A program made the translations under genes and the position numbers. Below are positions 12,501-24,292 of a stretch of DNA of 37,500 nt, piece by piece. Under the pieces are notes generated by a model. That model worked only from the letters and a program-made list of their open reading frames with translations, ran no database searches and was not told the DNA's origin. The stretch lies in NCBI GenBank assembly GCA_016946835.1, contig JACVTC010000056.1:485001-522500 (forward strand), written 5' to 3'. Position 1 is the stretch's first letter. Each line of letters starts with the position of its first letter. This DNA is from Neocallimastix lanati (nom. inval.). Its lineage: Eukaryota; Neocallimastigomycota; Neocallimastigomycetes; Neocallimastigales; Neocallimastigaceae.

Positions 12501-13636
12501 AATGAAAATAAAAAATTTTATTTAGTATTTTTTTTTTAAAAGCAATAAAAAATATTGAAATTTAATATATATTTACACATAAATCTTTGAAATCTGCAGC
12601 ATCATCAACATCATCAATATTTTTATTGGAATTCTTGACAAATTCATAATCGTTTAATGTTTTATCCAATAATAATGACTCTTTTATATATATTAATTAT
12701 ATTGTTAGTATAAATATTTTGAAATATTTTTATTATTATTCATTTTGACTTACTTTTAAGTTCTTCGTCACCACCCTTTAATAATTGATAAAATACGTGA
12801 TAATTTCTTTCCTTGGGAGTTTGATGAGTAACACGAGACTTTTCGAATAAATACTTTTTAATGTTTGCACCACCAATTTGACCACTGGCATTAAATTCAA
12901 TTCTAATGAACTTACCCTATATAGAAAAAAAAAGATTAATTATCTTAATATATTATATATGAAATTTTTATAAAAATTTATTCTTTTACAATCTTTAATG
13001 ATATTTTTATTTATAAAATTTAGGTACTTACGAATCTTGATGAATTGTTATTTCTTACTGTTTGGGCGTTACCGAAAGATTCCAAAATTGGGTTTGCTTG
13101 TAAAATTTGATCTTCTAAGTTACCGCTTTTATCTTTACCATGTCCACCAGCAATTGCAGCTAAATATTGAATAACCTTTTTAGTATTTTCAGTTTTACCT
13201 GCACCAGATTCACCACTTTTTTAAAATAATAATAATTTTTTTAAATTATAAAAAGTTTTAATTCAAATTTGAAAATGTTTTATTTTCATTTTTTTTAAAT
13301 ATAAAGAAAAAATTATATTTATTTTTTTAATATTCAAATTTAATATTCAATAATATTAAAAAAAAAACTTACGTAATTAAAAGTGATTGATTTTCATGAT
13401 CTTGTAACATATCCAAATAAGCCATATCTGATGTAGCATAAATGTGTGGTTCTGCTTCACCACGTTTTTTACCTTTATAGTTTTGAATGTATTGATCATT
13501 ATAAATTTGAATTTTGAAATATGGATTAACAGCAACCAAGAAAAGACCAGAATAAGTCTATTAAAAAAATTTTTTTTTATATTTTTTATTTTAAGCAATA
13601 TTAATATATATAAATTCATTATTTTTATTTTTATTT

Positions 13637-13678
<42 letters not shown>

Positions 13679-14198
13679 ATTTTAAAATATTCATTTTTAT
13701 ACATACGTAAATAAGATTTGAATGATAACGAAGACGTAAATTATGTACAACTGATGCTTCGTTTAAATGTGTTAAATCAGCCATATCTTCGACTTTGTCG
13801 AATTTTGGTGGATTCATTTTTTGAAGGTCATTTCCATGGACTGTTCTTTTCTATATATATATATAATATTTTAAATTTTAGGAATTTTATTAAATAATTT
13901 TTTTTATAATATATGATTTAAAATGATCTATTGCATTTTAATGCTTACATCCCCATTATCCAATTCAACTACAAAATTATCTCCTTCTTGAGAGATAATT
14001 CTACCGGCAATATAACCTTCTTCTTTATCTGCAATCTATTGAAATTTATTATTTATAAAAGAAATACTTAATATCTATTTTTATCCTTTTCTTTACAACA
14101 ATTTTACTTTATTTTATATAAATAATATTTAAATTAAATCAAAAAATAATTACCCAAGTGTAATTTTTGGATGACCAGTTATCTTCTGGATTACTCAT
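6557..14198 (-). CDS. Conventional myosin II heavy chain, 8 exons, 2277 aa
   Basis: Exons on the minus strand: 14198-14154, 14035-13949, 13850-13707, 13557-13373, 13215-13032, 12916-12754, 12680-12577 and 12478-6557. All introns are GT-AG and the coding sum is 6834 nt. The motor has a P-loop GESGAGKT at 155-162, switch I NNNSSRFGKF ending near 217, and switch II DIAGFE at 431-436. The helical [19 protein letters not shown] follows, with the actin-binding HFVRCIIPN near 632-640 and GVLEGIR near 661-667. Two IQ-like helices (about 747-766 and 774-796) should bind light chains. From about 806 to the end it is an uninterrupted heptad-rich coiled coil, the filament-forming tail. This is a cytokinetic or cortical actomyosin motor. 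The tail of about 1470 residues is longer than the roughly 1100 usual in animal myosin II. All introns cluster in the first 1.7 kb. Codons here favour AAG, TTC and CCA more than in the neighbouring genes, which suggests strong expression. Confidence 0.96.
13639..13677. repeat. Poly-T tract within myosin intron 3
   Basis: 39 consecutive T between the exons at 13707-13850 and 13373-13557. On the transcribed strand it is poly-A, so it is not a polypyrimidine tract for this intron. It is typical of the low-complexity intron content in this window. Confidence 0.7.
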
Positions 14199-16661
14199 TT
14201 TTGATTCTAATAATTAAAATTTTTTAGTAATATTGTTAATATTTTCATGTAATATAATATAATTTTATCTTTAAATTAATAATTTCATTTTTAATTTAAT
14301 TATATCAAAATTTTTAAATATAAATCAATAATACAATATTTTATATATAATTATAAATATATATTTACATTTTACAAATAAATTTTGAAAGAATAGTATA
14401 AAATAATATTTATAATTATATATAAACAAAATCTATTTTAATTTATGTATATCAAAAAATGTATATTAATTCTGCTTTGTTATATTATTATATTTTCAGT
14501 CTATAAAATTTTTGTATTTTATTTTTTATTTTTTTTTTATTTTTTTTTTTTAACAAAAAATATATAATTTTTTCTCAATTATATATTTTTTTCTTTGTTT
14601 TTAAAAACTTTTATAAGTTAAGTAAAACTAAAAATATAAAAACATAAACTTATTTATTTGAAAATTTTAGTTTTTAAAAATAAAAATTAAAAAAATTTTA
14701 ATTTTATTTTTAATTATAAATTTATATATAGATTGATATATAATATTTTTGTTATTAAATGAATATTAAAAAAAAAAAAAAAAAAAAAAGTAATTTTATA
14801 CTATTATTAAAAATATTATAAATTTAAATTTTTATTTTAAAACTTTATTAAATTGAAATTTGTTAATACTTATTTATTATTAAAATAATAAAATCTAAAT
14901 ATAAAAACAATTTTTAATTTTTGATAATTATTTAATTTAATAATAATATTAATCTTTTTGATTTTATTTTTAATAAAAATATAATAGTATTACTAATTAC
15001 TCTAATACATATTATATTTTATATAAAAATATTGAAAAATACAAAATATCCTTTTTAATAAAGTAAATCAAAAAACATTATTTTTTAATACATATGTAAA
15101 ATAATTAAAAAACATAAATATATAAATATTATTGTAAAGCCAATGATATTTTTTTTCTATTGACCAAGTGCTAATATTTTTTAAAAAAAAAATTCATCCG
15201 TATTATAATAAAATATAGAAATTTTAAATCTTGAATTTACATGAAGAATTGACTCTTTATATAAAATTTTAATTTTAATAAAATTTATTAGAATGAATTT
15301 TAATTAATAAATAATTGAAACTTTTTAGCGTCATCATATTATTGAATAAGATTTTATGTTTTATTTTATTTTATTTTTGTTTTTTCTATTATCAAAAATT
15401 ATCAAAAAATAAAAAAAGTTTAATTATAAATTTATATTACTCTTTAAAAATAAAATAATTTTTTTAAGGATTAAACTTTCAAATGTAATAATATTGCTAT
15501 ATAAAGATAAAAATTAATTAAGAAAAAGGAGAAAAATTTTTTTTTTTTTTTTTTTTTTTTTAAATATGGAAAATGTTTCATTTATGATATATTTTATTAT
15601 ATATGTATGTATTTTTTTTATATTTTAAATTTTTTAAATTACAGATAAAAATTTATTATTAATATTAATAATAAAATAGTAATAAAGATTAATAGTAATA
15701 AATAATAAATAATAAATAATAAATAATAAATAATAAATAATAAATAATAAATAATAAATAATAAATAATAAATAATAAATAATAAATAATAAATAATAAA
15801 TAATAATAAATAATAAATAATAAATAATAAATAATAAATAATAAATAATAAATAATAAATAATAAATAATAAATAATAAATAATAAATAATAAATAATAA
15901 ATAATAAATAATAAATAATAAATAATAAATAATAAATAATAAGTAATAAATAATAATAGAAATAAATAATAAATAATAATAGTAATAAATAATAATACAT
16001 TAATAAATAATAAATAATAGTAATAATATAATGTTATAATTGTGATTATAATACTAATAATAGAAATAATACTAACACTAATAAAACTAGTAATATTTGT
16101 AAATAATAATACTACTAATAATAATATTAGTATATAATTATAAAAATACTTGTACTACTACTACTATTACTAATAATAATAATAATAATAATGGCTATTA
16201 AATAAAAATAAATATAAATGATTAATAGTATTTTAAAAATAAACTTTAAACAAAAAAGAATAATTAAATAATCAATGTTGAGATAGTATTAATATTAATA
16301 TATATAAAATAATTGTTTTAATTTTTCTTTTATTCTTTATATTCTTTTATATACATATATATATATGTAATTAATGTAGCTTATTTTTTTTTTAAAAAAT
16401 TTTTTTATAAATTATTATTTGGACATATTTTGAATAAAATATTTATATTTTTATTTTAAAATCATAAATTAAAATATTATTAATAGTATAAATTAAGTTA
16501 TATAATTCTTAATTCATAAATTTTATAATTTTTATATATATATATATATGTAAAATTTAAATTGATTCTTTTTAAAATATAATAATTTCATTTTTTAATT
16601 TTTAATATTTAATAGCAAAAAAAAAAAAAAAAAAAAAAAAGAAAAAATAATAGTAATAACA
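14199..16661. promoter_or_regulatory. Divergent intergenic region between myosin heavy chain and light-chain-like gene
   Basis: 2463 bp separate two start codons that face away from each other, so both promoters must lie here. Composition is nearly all A/T with poly-A and poly-T runs (for example 14770-14789 and 15538-15560) and the satellite at 15696-15940. I see no coding frame, no RNA gene and no distinct transcription-factor motif that I can name. Confidence 0.6.
15696..15940. repeat. (TAATAAA)n heptanucleotide minisatellite, about 35 copies
   Basis: A regular 7-nt unit, TAATAAA, repeats with almost no divergence. There is one 3-nt phase slip near 15800, and the array decays into mixed AAT/AGT repeats to about 16020. 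Because 7 and 3 are coprime, the minus strand reads as an open frame with a YYLLFII period, but this is a by-product of the repeat and not a protein. Confidence 0.9.
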
Positions 16662-17172
16662 ATGGTAATTAAAAATATACTATATTTTTAATAAAAATTT
16701 CTTCTAATTTTTTTTATATATTATTTTAAATATAAATATATAGACTGAAGTTTTGTCGGAATGTCAAATAAAAAAATTTGAAGAAGTATATAAATTTTAT
16801 GATAAAGATAGTGATAATGAAATAAGCGCTACAGTTTTTTGTGATGCTGTGAGATCGTTAGGATATGTTCCAAAAGATTCAGATATAGTTGAAATAACAA
16901 CAAAATATAATAATAAGTTGAATTTGGAAAATTTTATAGTATTGATTGGAAGAAAAATAAATAATAATAATTCTGAGGATGAAATAAAAGAAGCATTATC
17001 ACTTTTCGAAGATGGTAATGGAAATTTAAATGAAAAAGAATTTGTTCATTGTATGAAAACTTTAGGAAAATTATTGAAACCTGAAGAAATTAAAGAATTT
17101 CTGAATGAATTTGAAAGGAAAAATAAGAAAATATCAATAAATGATTTCAAAAATAAATTAGTTCAACAATAA
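16662..17172 (+). CDS. EF-hand protein resembling myosin essential light chain, 143 aa
   Basis: Exon 1 is only the ATG at 16662-16664. A 79-nt GT-AG intron follows, then exon 2 at 16744-17172. The spliced N-terminus MTEVLSECQIKKFEEVYKF has the spacing of the calmodulin/light-chain family, which is why I prefer it to any later start. Four EF-hand positions can be traced. Loop I (DKDSDNEISATV, residues 21-32) lacks the Glu at position 12. Loop II is lost. Loop III (FEDGNGNLNEKEF) is one residue short but keeps the GNG typical of essential light chains, and MKTLGK follows. Loop IV lacks acidic ligands. It is probably a Ca-independent structural subunit, as for Cdc4 and ELC proteins. It lies head-to-head with the myosin II gene, a natural partner through the IQ motifs. 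A generic calmodulin-like protein is the alternative. Confidence 0.8.
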
Positions 17173-17843
17173 GTTTTTGTATAATAAATTGAAAAAAAAA
17201 TTATTATTAATAATTTTATATTTTTTTGTTAATGAAAATAATTAATATAAATATAATTAAAAGATTGATAATGAAAAAAATGAAAAATGATTTTAAAAAA
17301 ATATATATAAATTATTATAAAATCATTTGTCATATTTATAAATATAAATACTTTATTGATAAATTAAATATGCAATATGTTTATAAACATTAATAAAATT
17401 TGTATTTGTATTAATAAATAAATAATAAATAAAAAATTTAAAAACTAAATAAATTTAAATTTAATTTTATTATAATTAGAAAAGGAATATTTATAATTTA
17501 TATTATGTATTTTTTATATAATAATCATATAATATAAATTTCAATAATATAATATTTAAGTTTTATTATTTTAAAATTTGAATAATATATAAAATTTTTA
17601 CATTTTGTTTTAATTTTACATAATTTTTATTTTATTTTATTTTATTTTAATTTTTTGTTTTATTTTATTTTATTTTATTTTATTTTATTTTATTTTTTTT
17701 TTTATATATATATAATTTTTAATTAATAATAGAATTAATTTAAAATTCATATATGTATTTTAATAATTTAAATAAATAGAATATAATATATATATATAAT
17801 TTTTTTTATATAACATATATTTATATACTGACTAAAATAAATA
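17173..17843. other. Intergenic spacer, no gene seen
   Basis: AT-only sequence between two plus-strand genes. It holds a (TTTTA)n pentamer array at about 17628-17693 and (TA)n runs just before the next start. It should contain the 3' end of the EF-hand gene and the promoter of the ANK-RasGEF gene. Confidence 0.7.
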
Positions 17844-20800
17844 ATGAATATATTAAAAACAAAGAAGGTAGAAAATGATATAAAAAGGTAAATAATAATA
17901 GCTATTATGTTAATTTTATCTTATTTTTATAATAACAGATTTAAATATAATTATCGATATACCAATTTTGATATTTCTAATAGGAATAATAAAATTGAAT
18001 ATGAATATAAAAAAGATGTAAATACTATCAAAGTTCCAAAATATGGAATGGATAAAGAAATTTTTCAAGGACAAAAATTATTTAATACTTGTCTTGTAAT
18101 TTTTTAATAATAATAATAATAAAAAAAAATAAGAACTTATTAATATTATTATTTTTATTTTTAATCATTAAAAAAATAATTTTTTTTTTTAATTTTGTTT
18201 TTTATACATATTTTTATTTATTATAATATATAGGATCTAAATGAAAATTATTTAAAAAAAAATATTAAAAAATCATGGAATTTAATGTTAAATGGAATTG
18301 ATACCCCACTAGATGATTATGGTAATACTGCACTTCATTTAGCTACAATTCAAAATGATTATGAACTTGTATCATTACTTTTATTGAAAGGAGCAAATCC
18401 AAATGTACGAAATCAGGGAAATGTCAAGCCAAGAATGATTGCAAAAATAATGGAATATCCTGATATATATAAAATTTTATTAATGCATGAAAATGCAACA
18501 TATATGAACATAGTTTCAAATTATTCATCAAAAAATGAAGAAACACAAAATGAAAACAATAATACAAATAATAACAGTACAGTTAAGGGAAAATCTAAAA
18601 AACAAAAAGGAAATAAATTGCTTTTTTCTTTAAATTATGATGATATGGAAGGATTTAATATACCCACACAAATTTCCAATTCTCAAGTAGATGGAAAATC
18701 AAAGTCTAATAGAAGTAGTATTTCAAACAAGGTAAACCAAAATGAAAATTTTAACAATGAAAACAATTCAATATATACAAATTTCAGTAATAAGTATGAA
18801 CGACAAAAGAATTTTCAACATCATAAAAAATATTTTCCAAAGTATTATCTTACAGCTTTTAATATGGCTTATTTAGGAATTTATAAAGATAATATTTATT
18901 CTTTATTAGATTCTGATAAAATAGAAGAAGCTGATGAAAATGGAGCAACATCATTAATGAAAGCAAGTTATAATGGTCACCTTAAAATAGTTGAATATTT
19001 AATTGGAAAAAAGGCGAATGTTAATGCTGTGGATAAGTTAGGATACACCGCTTTAGTATGGGCTTCTTTAAAAGGTCATAGTAAAGTTTGTGAATGTTTA
19101 GTTAAAAATGGAGCAGATGTAAATAAAGTATATGGTCATGGAAAAGCACATGCTGTAATTACACCATTAATTGCAGCAGCATACAATGGATCAAAAGAAA
19201 CAGTTATTACATTAATAAATCTTGGTGCTAATATTAATAAAAAAGTTGGTCCAGGAAATACAACAGCATTAATTGTAGCAACCTTAAAATATAGATTTGA
19301 TGTAGTAAATGAATTATTAAAAAGAGATGCCGAATTTGATGAAGACATTTCATGGATTTCAGATGGTGCTTTCTTTATGAAAATTCTGGAAAAAAGTCAT
19401 AATCATTGGATGGTGGATGAAAATTTCATTGAAAGTATTTTAATGGATAATGGAAGTGCGGCTACTTCTATATTATCTGATTTAAAAGTTAAACAATCAA
19501 AAGAAATGTCAAAAAAAATAAATAATTATAGTAAAAAAGAAAAAAAAAATATTAAAGATATGCAGTCAATATATCAGCATTATATAATAAAATCTGAAAA
19601 TCCTGAAATGAAACATGTTATAAGTAGTTCAATAATTAAAAAGAATAACTCATCATTACTTTCAAATGAAAGCATATATATAGATAGAAATCAACAAATA
19701 AAAAATAAATATTCGTATATTGAAGTAATATAAAAATATATATTTATTTTTTTCTATATATATTAGATCTTTTAAATTACAATATTTTTTTTTTAATAGA
19801 GAAAATTATATAAATTTATTATAAAATAAAATAAAAAATATCTGGTTAAATTATAATTATATTGATAATGTTAATATTATCATTAATTAATACATTTATT
19901 TATGGTAAAAATATTATAATTTTAATTTTCAGGAAACTATTGGAAATTGCTATTTTTCACCAACAGTTCATGAATTAATTCAATTAATTCCTTTATATGG
20001 TACAGAACTTGATACAATGTGGTTTAATATTCTTCGGTGCGCTTTTCAACTTATTGAATTAGTAAATAAGAATGAAAAATCTCAATATATATATATATAC
20101 AAAAAAATAGAATATTATATAGGTATATTCACCAAAGAAGTATCAAAAGTTGTTGTGACATACAATGCTGAAAATAAAAAAGTAGTAAATAATTACTCAT
20201 TATTTAATAATACATTATTAATTGCAAAAATAAAAGATATGATAATAAGAGTTTCTGATAATGATTTACATAATTTTTATTATGGAACTATGCTTTCTCT
20301 TGGTTGTTTACCACCAATGAATGCATCACATGATATGGTAGATAAAATAATTGTTTTAGTTAAAGAAACTTTCTATCTAACTAAATTAGCTAATGCCACA
20401 GGATATTTCCCAAAAATAGATACAGAACTAACTGTAAATTTAAAAATAATAATTTAATTAATTAATTAATTATATTTTAGAAATATAGTTATTAAAATTT
20501 TTTTTTTTTTTAAAAAAAATAATTATATGAATAGTTTGATTATAAAATTGAAGAAAACTTTGAAAATGAAAATGTTACTGATTTCCAAACATATCAACAA
20601 TTAAATAACTTAAAAAATTATGGAAAGAATATTAATTCAAAGAAGAATGAATTAGCATTATCAGTTGAAGACTTTAACACTGAGAGTGATGATAATCAAC
20701 TTGAATTTAGTAAATTAATTGATGATCATATTTATCATATTGAAAGTGCTTCTAATGAATTGTTTCAATCATTTATGCATTCAAATCAAAGTATTAGTAA

Positions 20801-23675
20801 GATAATTAATAATATTAGAGAAAAAATTGATATATTGATATATGATATTAAAAATAATAAGTATTTGAATAATTATTCTGAAAAAGAAATATTTTCACAA
20901 GAAGATATAAATATTATAATTATACAAACAAAGAATATTACTGAAGAAGGAATTGAATTTTTAAAGAAATGTGTAAAAATCCCATTAAAAGATATTTTTA
21001 GTATACAAATAAATGAAATTAAGGACCAAGAAGAGAAAATAGATAATCTATTTATAAATAAAAATTCAAATGAAAATGAACAAATATTTGATGATGAACA
21101 AATACGTGGTGATTTAATTAATATATTATCACCATGTATGATAAAAATAAAATTAATGGGACTTATCACTAAAAAAGCATCAGAAAAAATACAAAAAATG
21201 GTTAATAAATCAAAACAAAAGAATTTTGGTCAACAAAGAAAAGGATTCAGATTTATTGGAAAGAGTTCTAAAAAAGTATATTAATATCACTTTAAATTAA
21301 AATAATAATAATAATATTATTATATATATTAATTTATATTTTTTAAACTTTTTATTAAATGATTCTTTAGGCTAATGGTTCCAACTTAGATATATCAAAT
21401 GATAAAAGTAAAGAGTTACTTAGAGAAGATCTAACTGATCTAATATATGAACGTCCAGAAAATTCTACAAAATTGGTCATTAAAGGAGGAAAACTTATGA
21501 AATTAATTGAATGCTTAACATGGCCAAATGGTATTTATCATTATTGTAAATAATACATTAATACAAAAATTATAATATTAATAAAATATATTAATAAATA
21601 TTTATAGATGAAAAATTTTTTATTGTTAATGGATTTAATATTGATGAACATTTTGAAGATGATTTTATAATGACTCATCATTCTTTAGATTCATCAGAAT
21701 CTCTTTATAAAAAATTAACAAATAGATATCCTTTTTATACTATTTATTATATAAATTAATTATATATATATAAATTGAAAAATATTATTGAAACATAAAA
21801 AGTCATTATTCCTATAAAAAAAAAACATATGAAAATCTTCAACCACCTTCAAATATTGATATTGATAATGTTGATGAATTTGAACTCTATAAAAATGAAA
21901 AAATAATTCCTACTAAAATACGGTAAAAATCATTTAATATAATTATAATATTATATCTTAATAAAAATTATAATTAATATTATAAATTTAAATAAAAGTA
22001 TTCTTAATATAATAGATAAATGGATTAAAACATATAAAGATGAGGATATTTGTTTGAATGATAAATTAATTGAACAATATTATAGTTTTGCATACGAAGC
22101 TAGTAAAGATGAATTAAAACCATATAAAAATAAATTAACATTTACAGATAATACGGTAATTGTTAAAATTTTAAAACTATGGAAAATTAGTTATTGAAAT
22201 TAATATCTTTTATTGATATATTTATGTTTGTATATATATATATATATATATTTAAAAGAGTCCTCCAAAGATAAAGAATGATATTATAAGTGTATCAAAT
22301 GAAGAACCACTTCTTCCAAAACACATAACTATGAATGAATTAAGTAAATTAGATAATTTATTGAAAAATGATAGTAATTATATATTTTTAATTCCGGAAA
22401 AAGAATTTGCAAAACAATTAACATTAATTGAAAGTAAATATTATAAGTTGGTTACTGGAACTGAATGCCTTGATCAGATATGGGGATCAAAAAGACAAAA
22501 GGAAATTGATAGTTATAATAAAAGCAAAGATAATAAAAATAATAAGAATAATAATGATAATAAAAACAAGGACCAAAAGAATAATTCTAGCAGTGAACTT
22601 ATAGAATATCCTAATGTCACTAGAATGATTAAGCATACAAATACAGTAAGCATTTAAAATTTAATTATTAAATATTTATTTACGCACTAATATTATATTT
22701 ATTAACCATTTGTTGTTTATTTTTAAAGCTAACAACATGGGTTGCAAGTTGTATATTAAATTCTGAAGTTTTAAAGGATAGAGAAAAGACATTAAGATAC
22801 TTTACTCAGCTTGCTTATGTTTGTATTAATTATTTTAATAGACATTTAAAAAAAGTTAATATTAAAATATTTAAATAATTATAGGAATGTTATAAAATTA
22901 ATAACTTTAATGGTGCTACAGCAGTCGTTGCAGGTTTGTCCATGGGTCCTGTATTTCGTTTACATAAAACATGGAGAGTAAATAAATACTTTTTCTTCTT
23001 TATATAATATAAAAATTTTTATATATTTATTTTAAATCTAATTGTATTTATAAAATTGTTTCTAATCATATAGGAATTTAGAGATAAAAATAAATTATTA
23101 AATGAAAATTATACATTAGTTTCTGATATAGTAAGTCCTAAAGGTCAATATTCTAATTATAGAAAGAAACTTAAAGAACTGGATGATAAAAATGAAGCAA
23201 TTATGCCATTCTTAGGTAATTTCAATAATTATAAAATAGTATTTTTTATAATTATTATCATTATTTATTTATTTATTTATTTATTATTATATTTCATTAA
23301 TTTTCTTAATAATAATATTGGTAAAAAATTAATAAGTCATTGACTTTTTTTTTTTTTTTTTTTTGAAATTAATTTTTAATTGTAGGTGTATATTTTACTG
23401 ATTTAACGTTTGTAGAACTAGGAAATAATGATTATTTAGATAAAAATAGTAATTTAAATTTTGAAAAAAGAAGAAAAGCAGCAAGAATTATTAATGAAAT
23501 TAAACATTATCAAAAAAAAACATTTACGTTTAAACCAGTAGATCCTATTATAGATTTTATTGAAAATTTAGAGAATAATGAAAATCAACCTAAATATAGT
23601 GAGGATGATTTATATGATAAGTCATTAATGTATGAACCAAGAGAAGAAGAGGATGACGATGACGAAGAGGAATAA
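17844..23675 (+). CDS. Ankyrin-repeat RasGEF (RasGEF-N plus CDC25 domain), 14 exons, 1488 aa
   Basis: Exons: 17844-17887, 17939-18095, 18234-19724, 19933-20433, 20535-21275, 21371-21530, 21608-21725, 21827-21922, 21999-22155, 22259-22645, 22729-22818, 22885-22977, 23074-23215, 23386-23675. The sum is 4467 nt, in frame throughout. Ankyrin repeats occur at about 91-145 (DDYGNTALHLA) and 274-434 (NGATSLMKASYNGH and repeats). About 565-978 is helical and unassigned. RasGEF-N spans about 1013-1155 (LVIKGGKLMKLIECLT, later KIIPTKIRILNIIDKW). The catalytic RasGEF covers about 1184-1440, with EKEFAKQLTLIESKYYKL, TTWVASCIL, NFNGATAVVAGLS and FLGVYFTDLTF. The tail is acidic. It should load GTP onto a Ras-family GTPase, with the ankyrin repeats choosing a partner or site. 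The intron 21726-21826 is AT-AC, and the others are GT-AG. Which GTPase it acts on cannot be told. Confidence 0.92.
21726..21826 (+). other. AT-AC intron with U12-type splice signals
   Basis: The intron begins ATATCCTTTTT, an exact match to the minor-spliceosome 5' splice consensus RTATCCTTT, and ends in AAAAAC. A branch-site-like TTCCTATAA (21809-21817; consensus TTCCTTRAY) lies about 10 nt from the 3' end. No GT occurs between the exon end and the in-frame stop, so a standard donor cannot serve here. Removing 21726-21826 joins AG to ATATGAA and restores LYKKLTNRYENLQPP, the expected continuation of the RasGEF-N domain. Confidence 0.8.
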
Positions 23676-24292
23676 ATTAATATTATTATTTAGATAAATA
23701 GAATTTAAAAATTATTGTATATAATCTTTAGTATTTAATTTCTTTTAATTTTGATTACTATTTAATCAATTATGATATTATTAAAATTATACAATTTAAA
23801 ATATGAGACATAAATTTAAATATTTATTACAAAGTTTATTATTTATAAAATGTAATCTATATATAAATATATATATATATTATTCATTTACAAAATTAAA
23901 GATTTTATCAAAAATTTTATATTTTAATTCTTTATCTTTAAATTATTTATTTTTCGTTTTTCAAAAAGAAAAAAAAAAATTATAAAATAAAATAAAATAA
24001 AATGAAATGAAATAATAAAAATATATATATATATATATATATAATAAATATTCTTCAATTTAAGACCTTAATTAAATAAATTAATTGAAAAATAAAAAAA
24101 ATTTTTAAAAAAAAAAATTTAAATAAAATTAAATATAATAAAATTATTTTTATTGGTAATTTAAATTTGATATTTTAATTTCGAAATTTATAATTATACA
24201 ATATGAATATTTCATTATTGCTATCTAGTTGAGACTGAATATTTTGTTTATACTATTTAGTTAAGGCTAAATATTATTATTTATAAAAAGAA
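23676..24292. other. Intergenic spacer, no gene seen
   Basis: AT-rich sequence with (TA)n near 24020 and AAAT-type repeats. A 60-codon open frame at 23803-23985 is low-complexity with no homology I can recognise. A possible upstream exon of the next gene (ATG at 24203, MNISLLLS) could splice in frame to its ATG, but the evidence is weak. Confidence 0.55.

Noticed and set aside
13377-13817. 146-codon minus-strand open frame near the myosin start
   Set aside because: It reads through a myosin intron with a 39-nt T tract. The true path splices 13707 to 13557 with good GT-AG sites.
15046-15054. Second exact ATATCCTTT motif, a possible further U12-type donor
   Set aside because: It lies in noncoding spacer with no exon on either side. 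In DNA this AT-rich, about one chance copy is expected over both strands of the window.
15689-16000. 103-codon minus-strand open frame made of YYLLFII repeats
   Set aside because: It is the translation of the (TAATAAA)n satellite. A 7-nt unit read in triplets gives a 7-residue period without stops.
16753-17172. Non-ATG (TTG) start for the EF-hand protein
   Set aside because: An ATG one intron upstream (16662) splices in frame and supplies the expected light-chain N-terminus.
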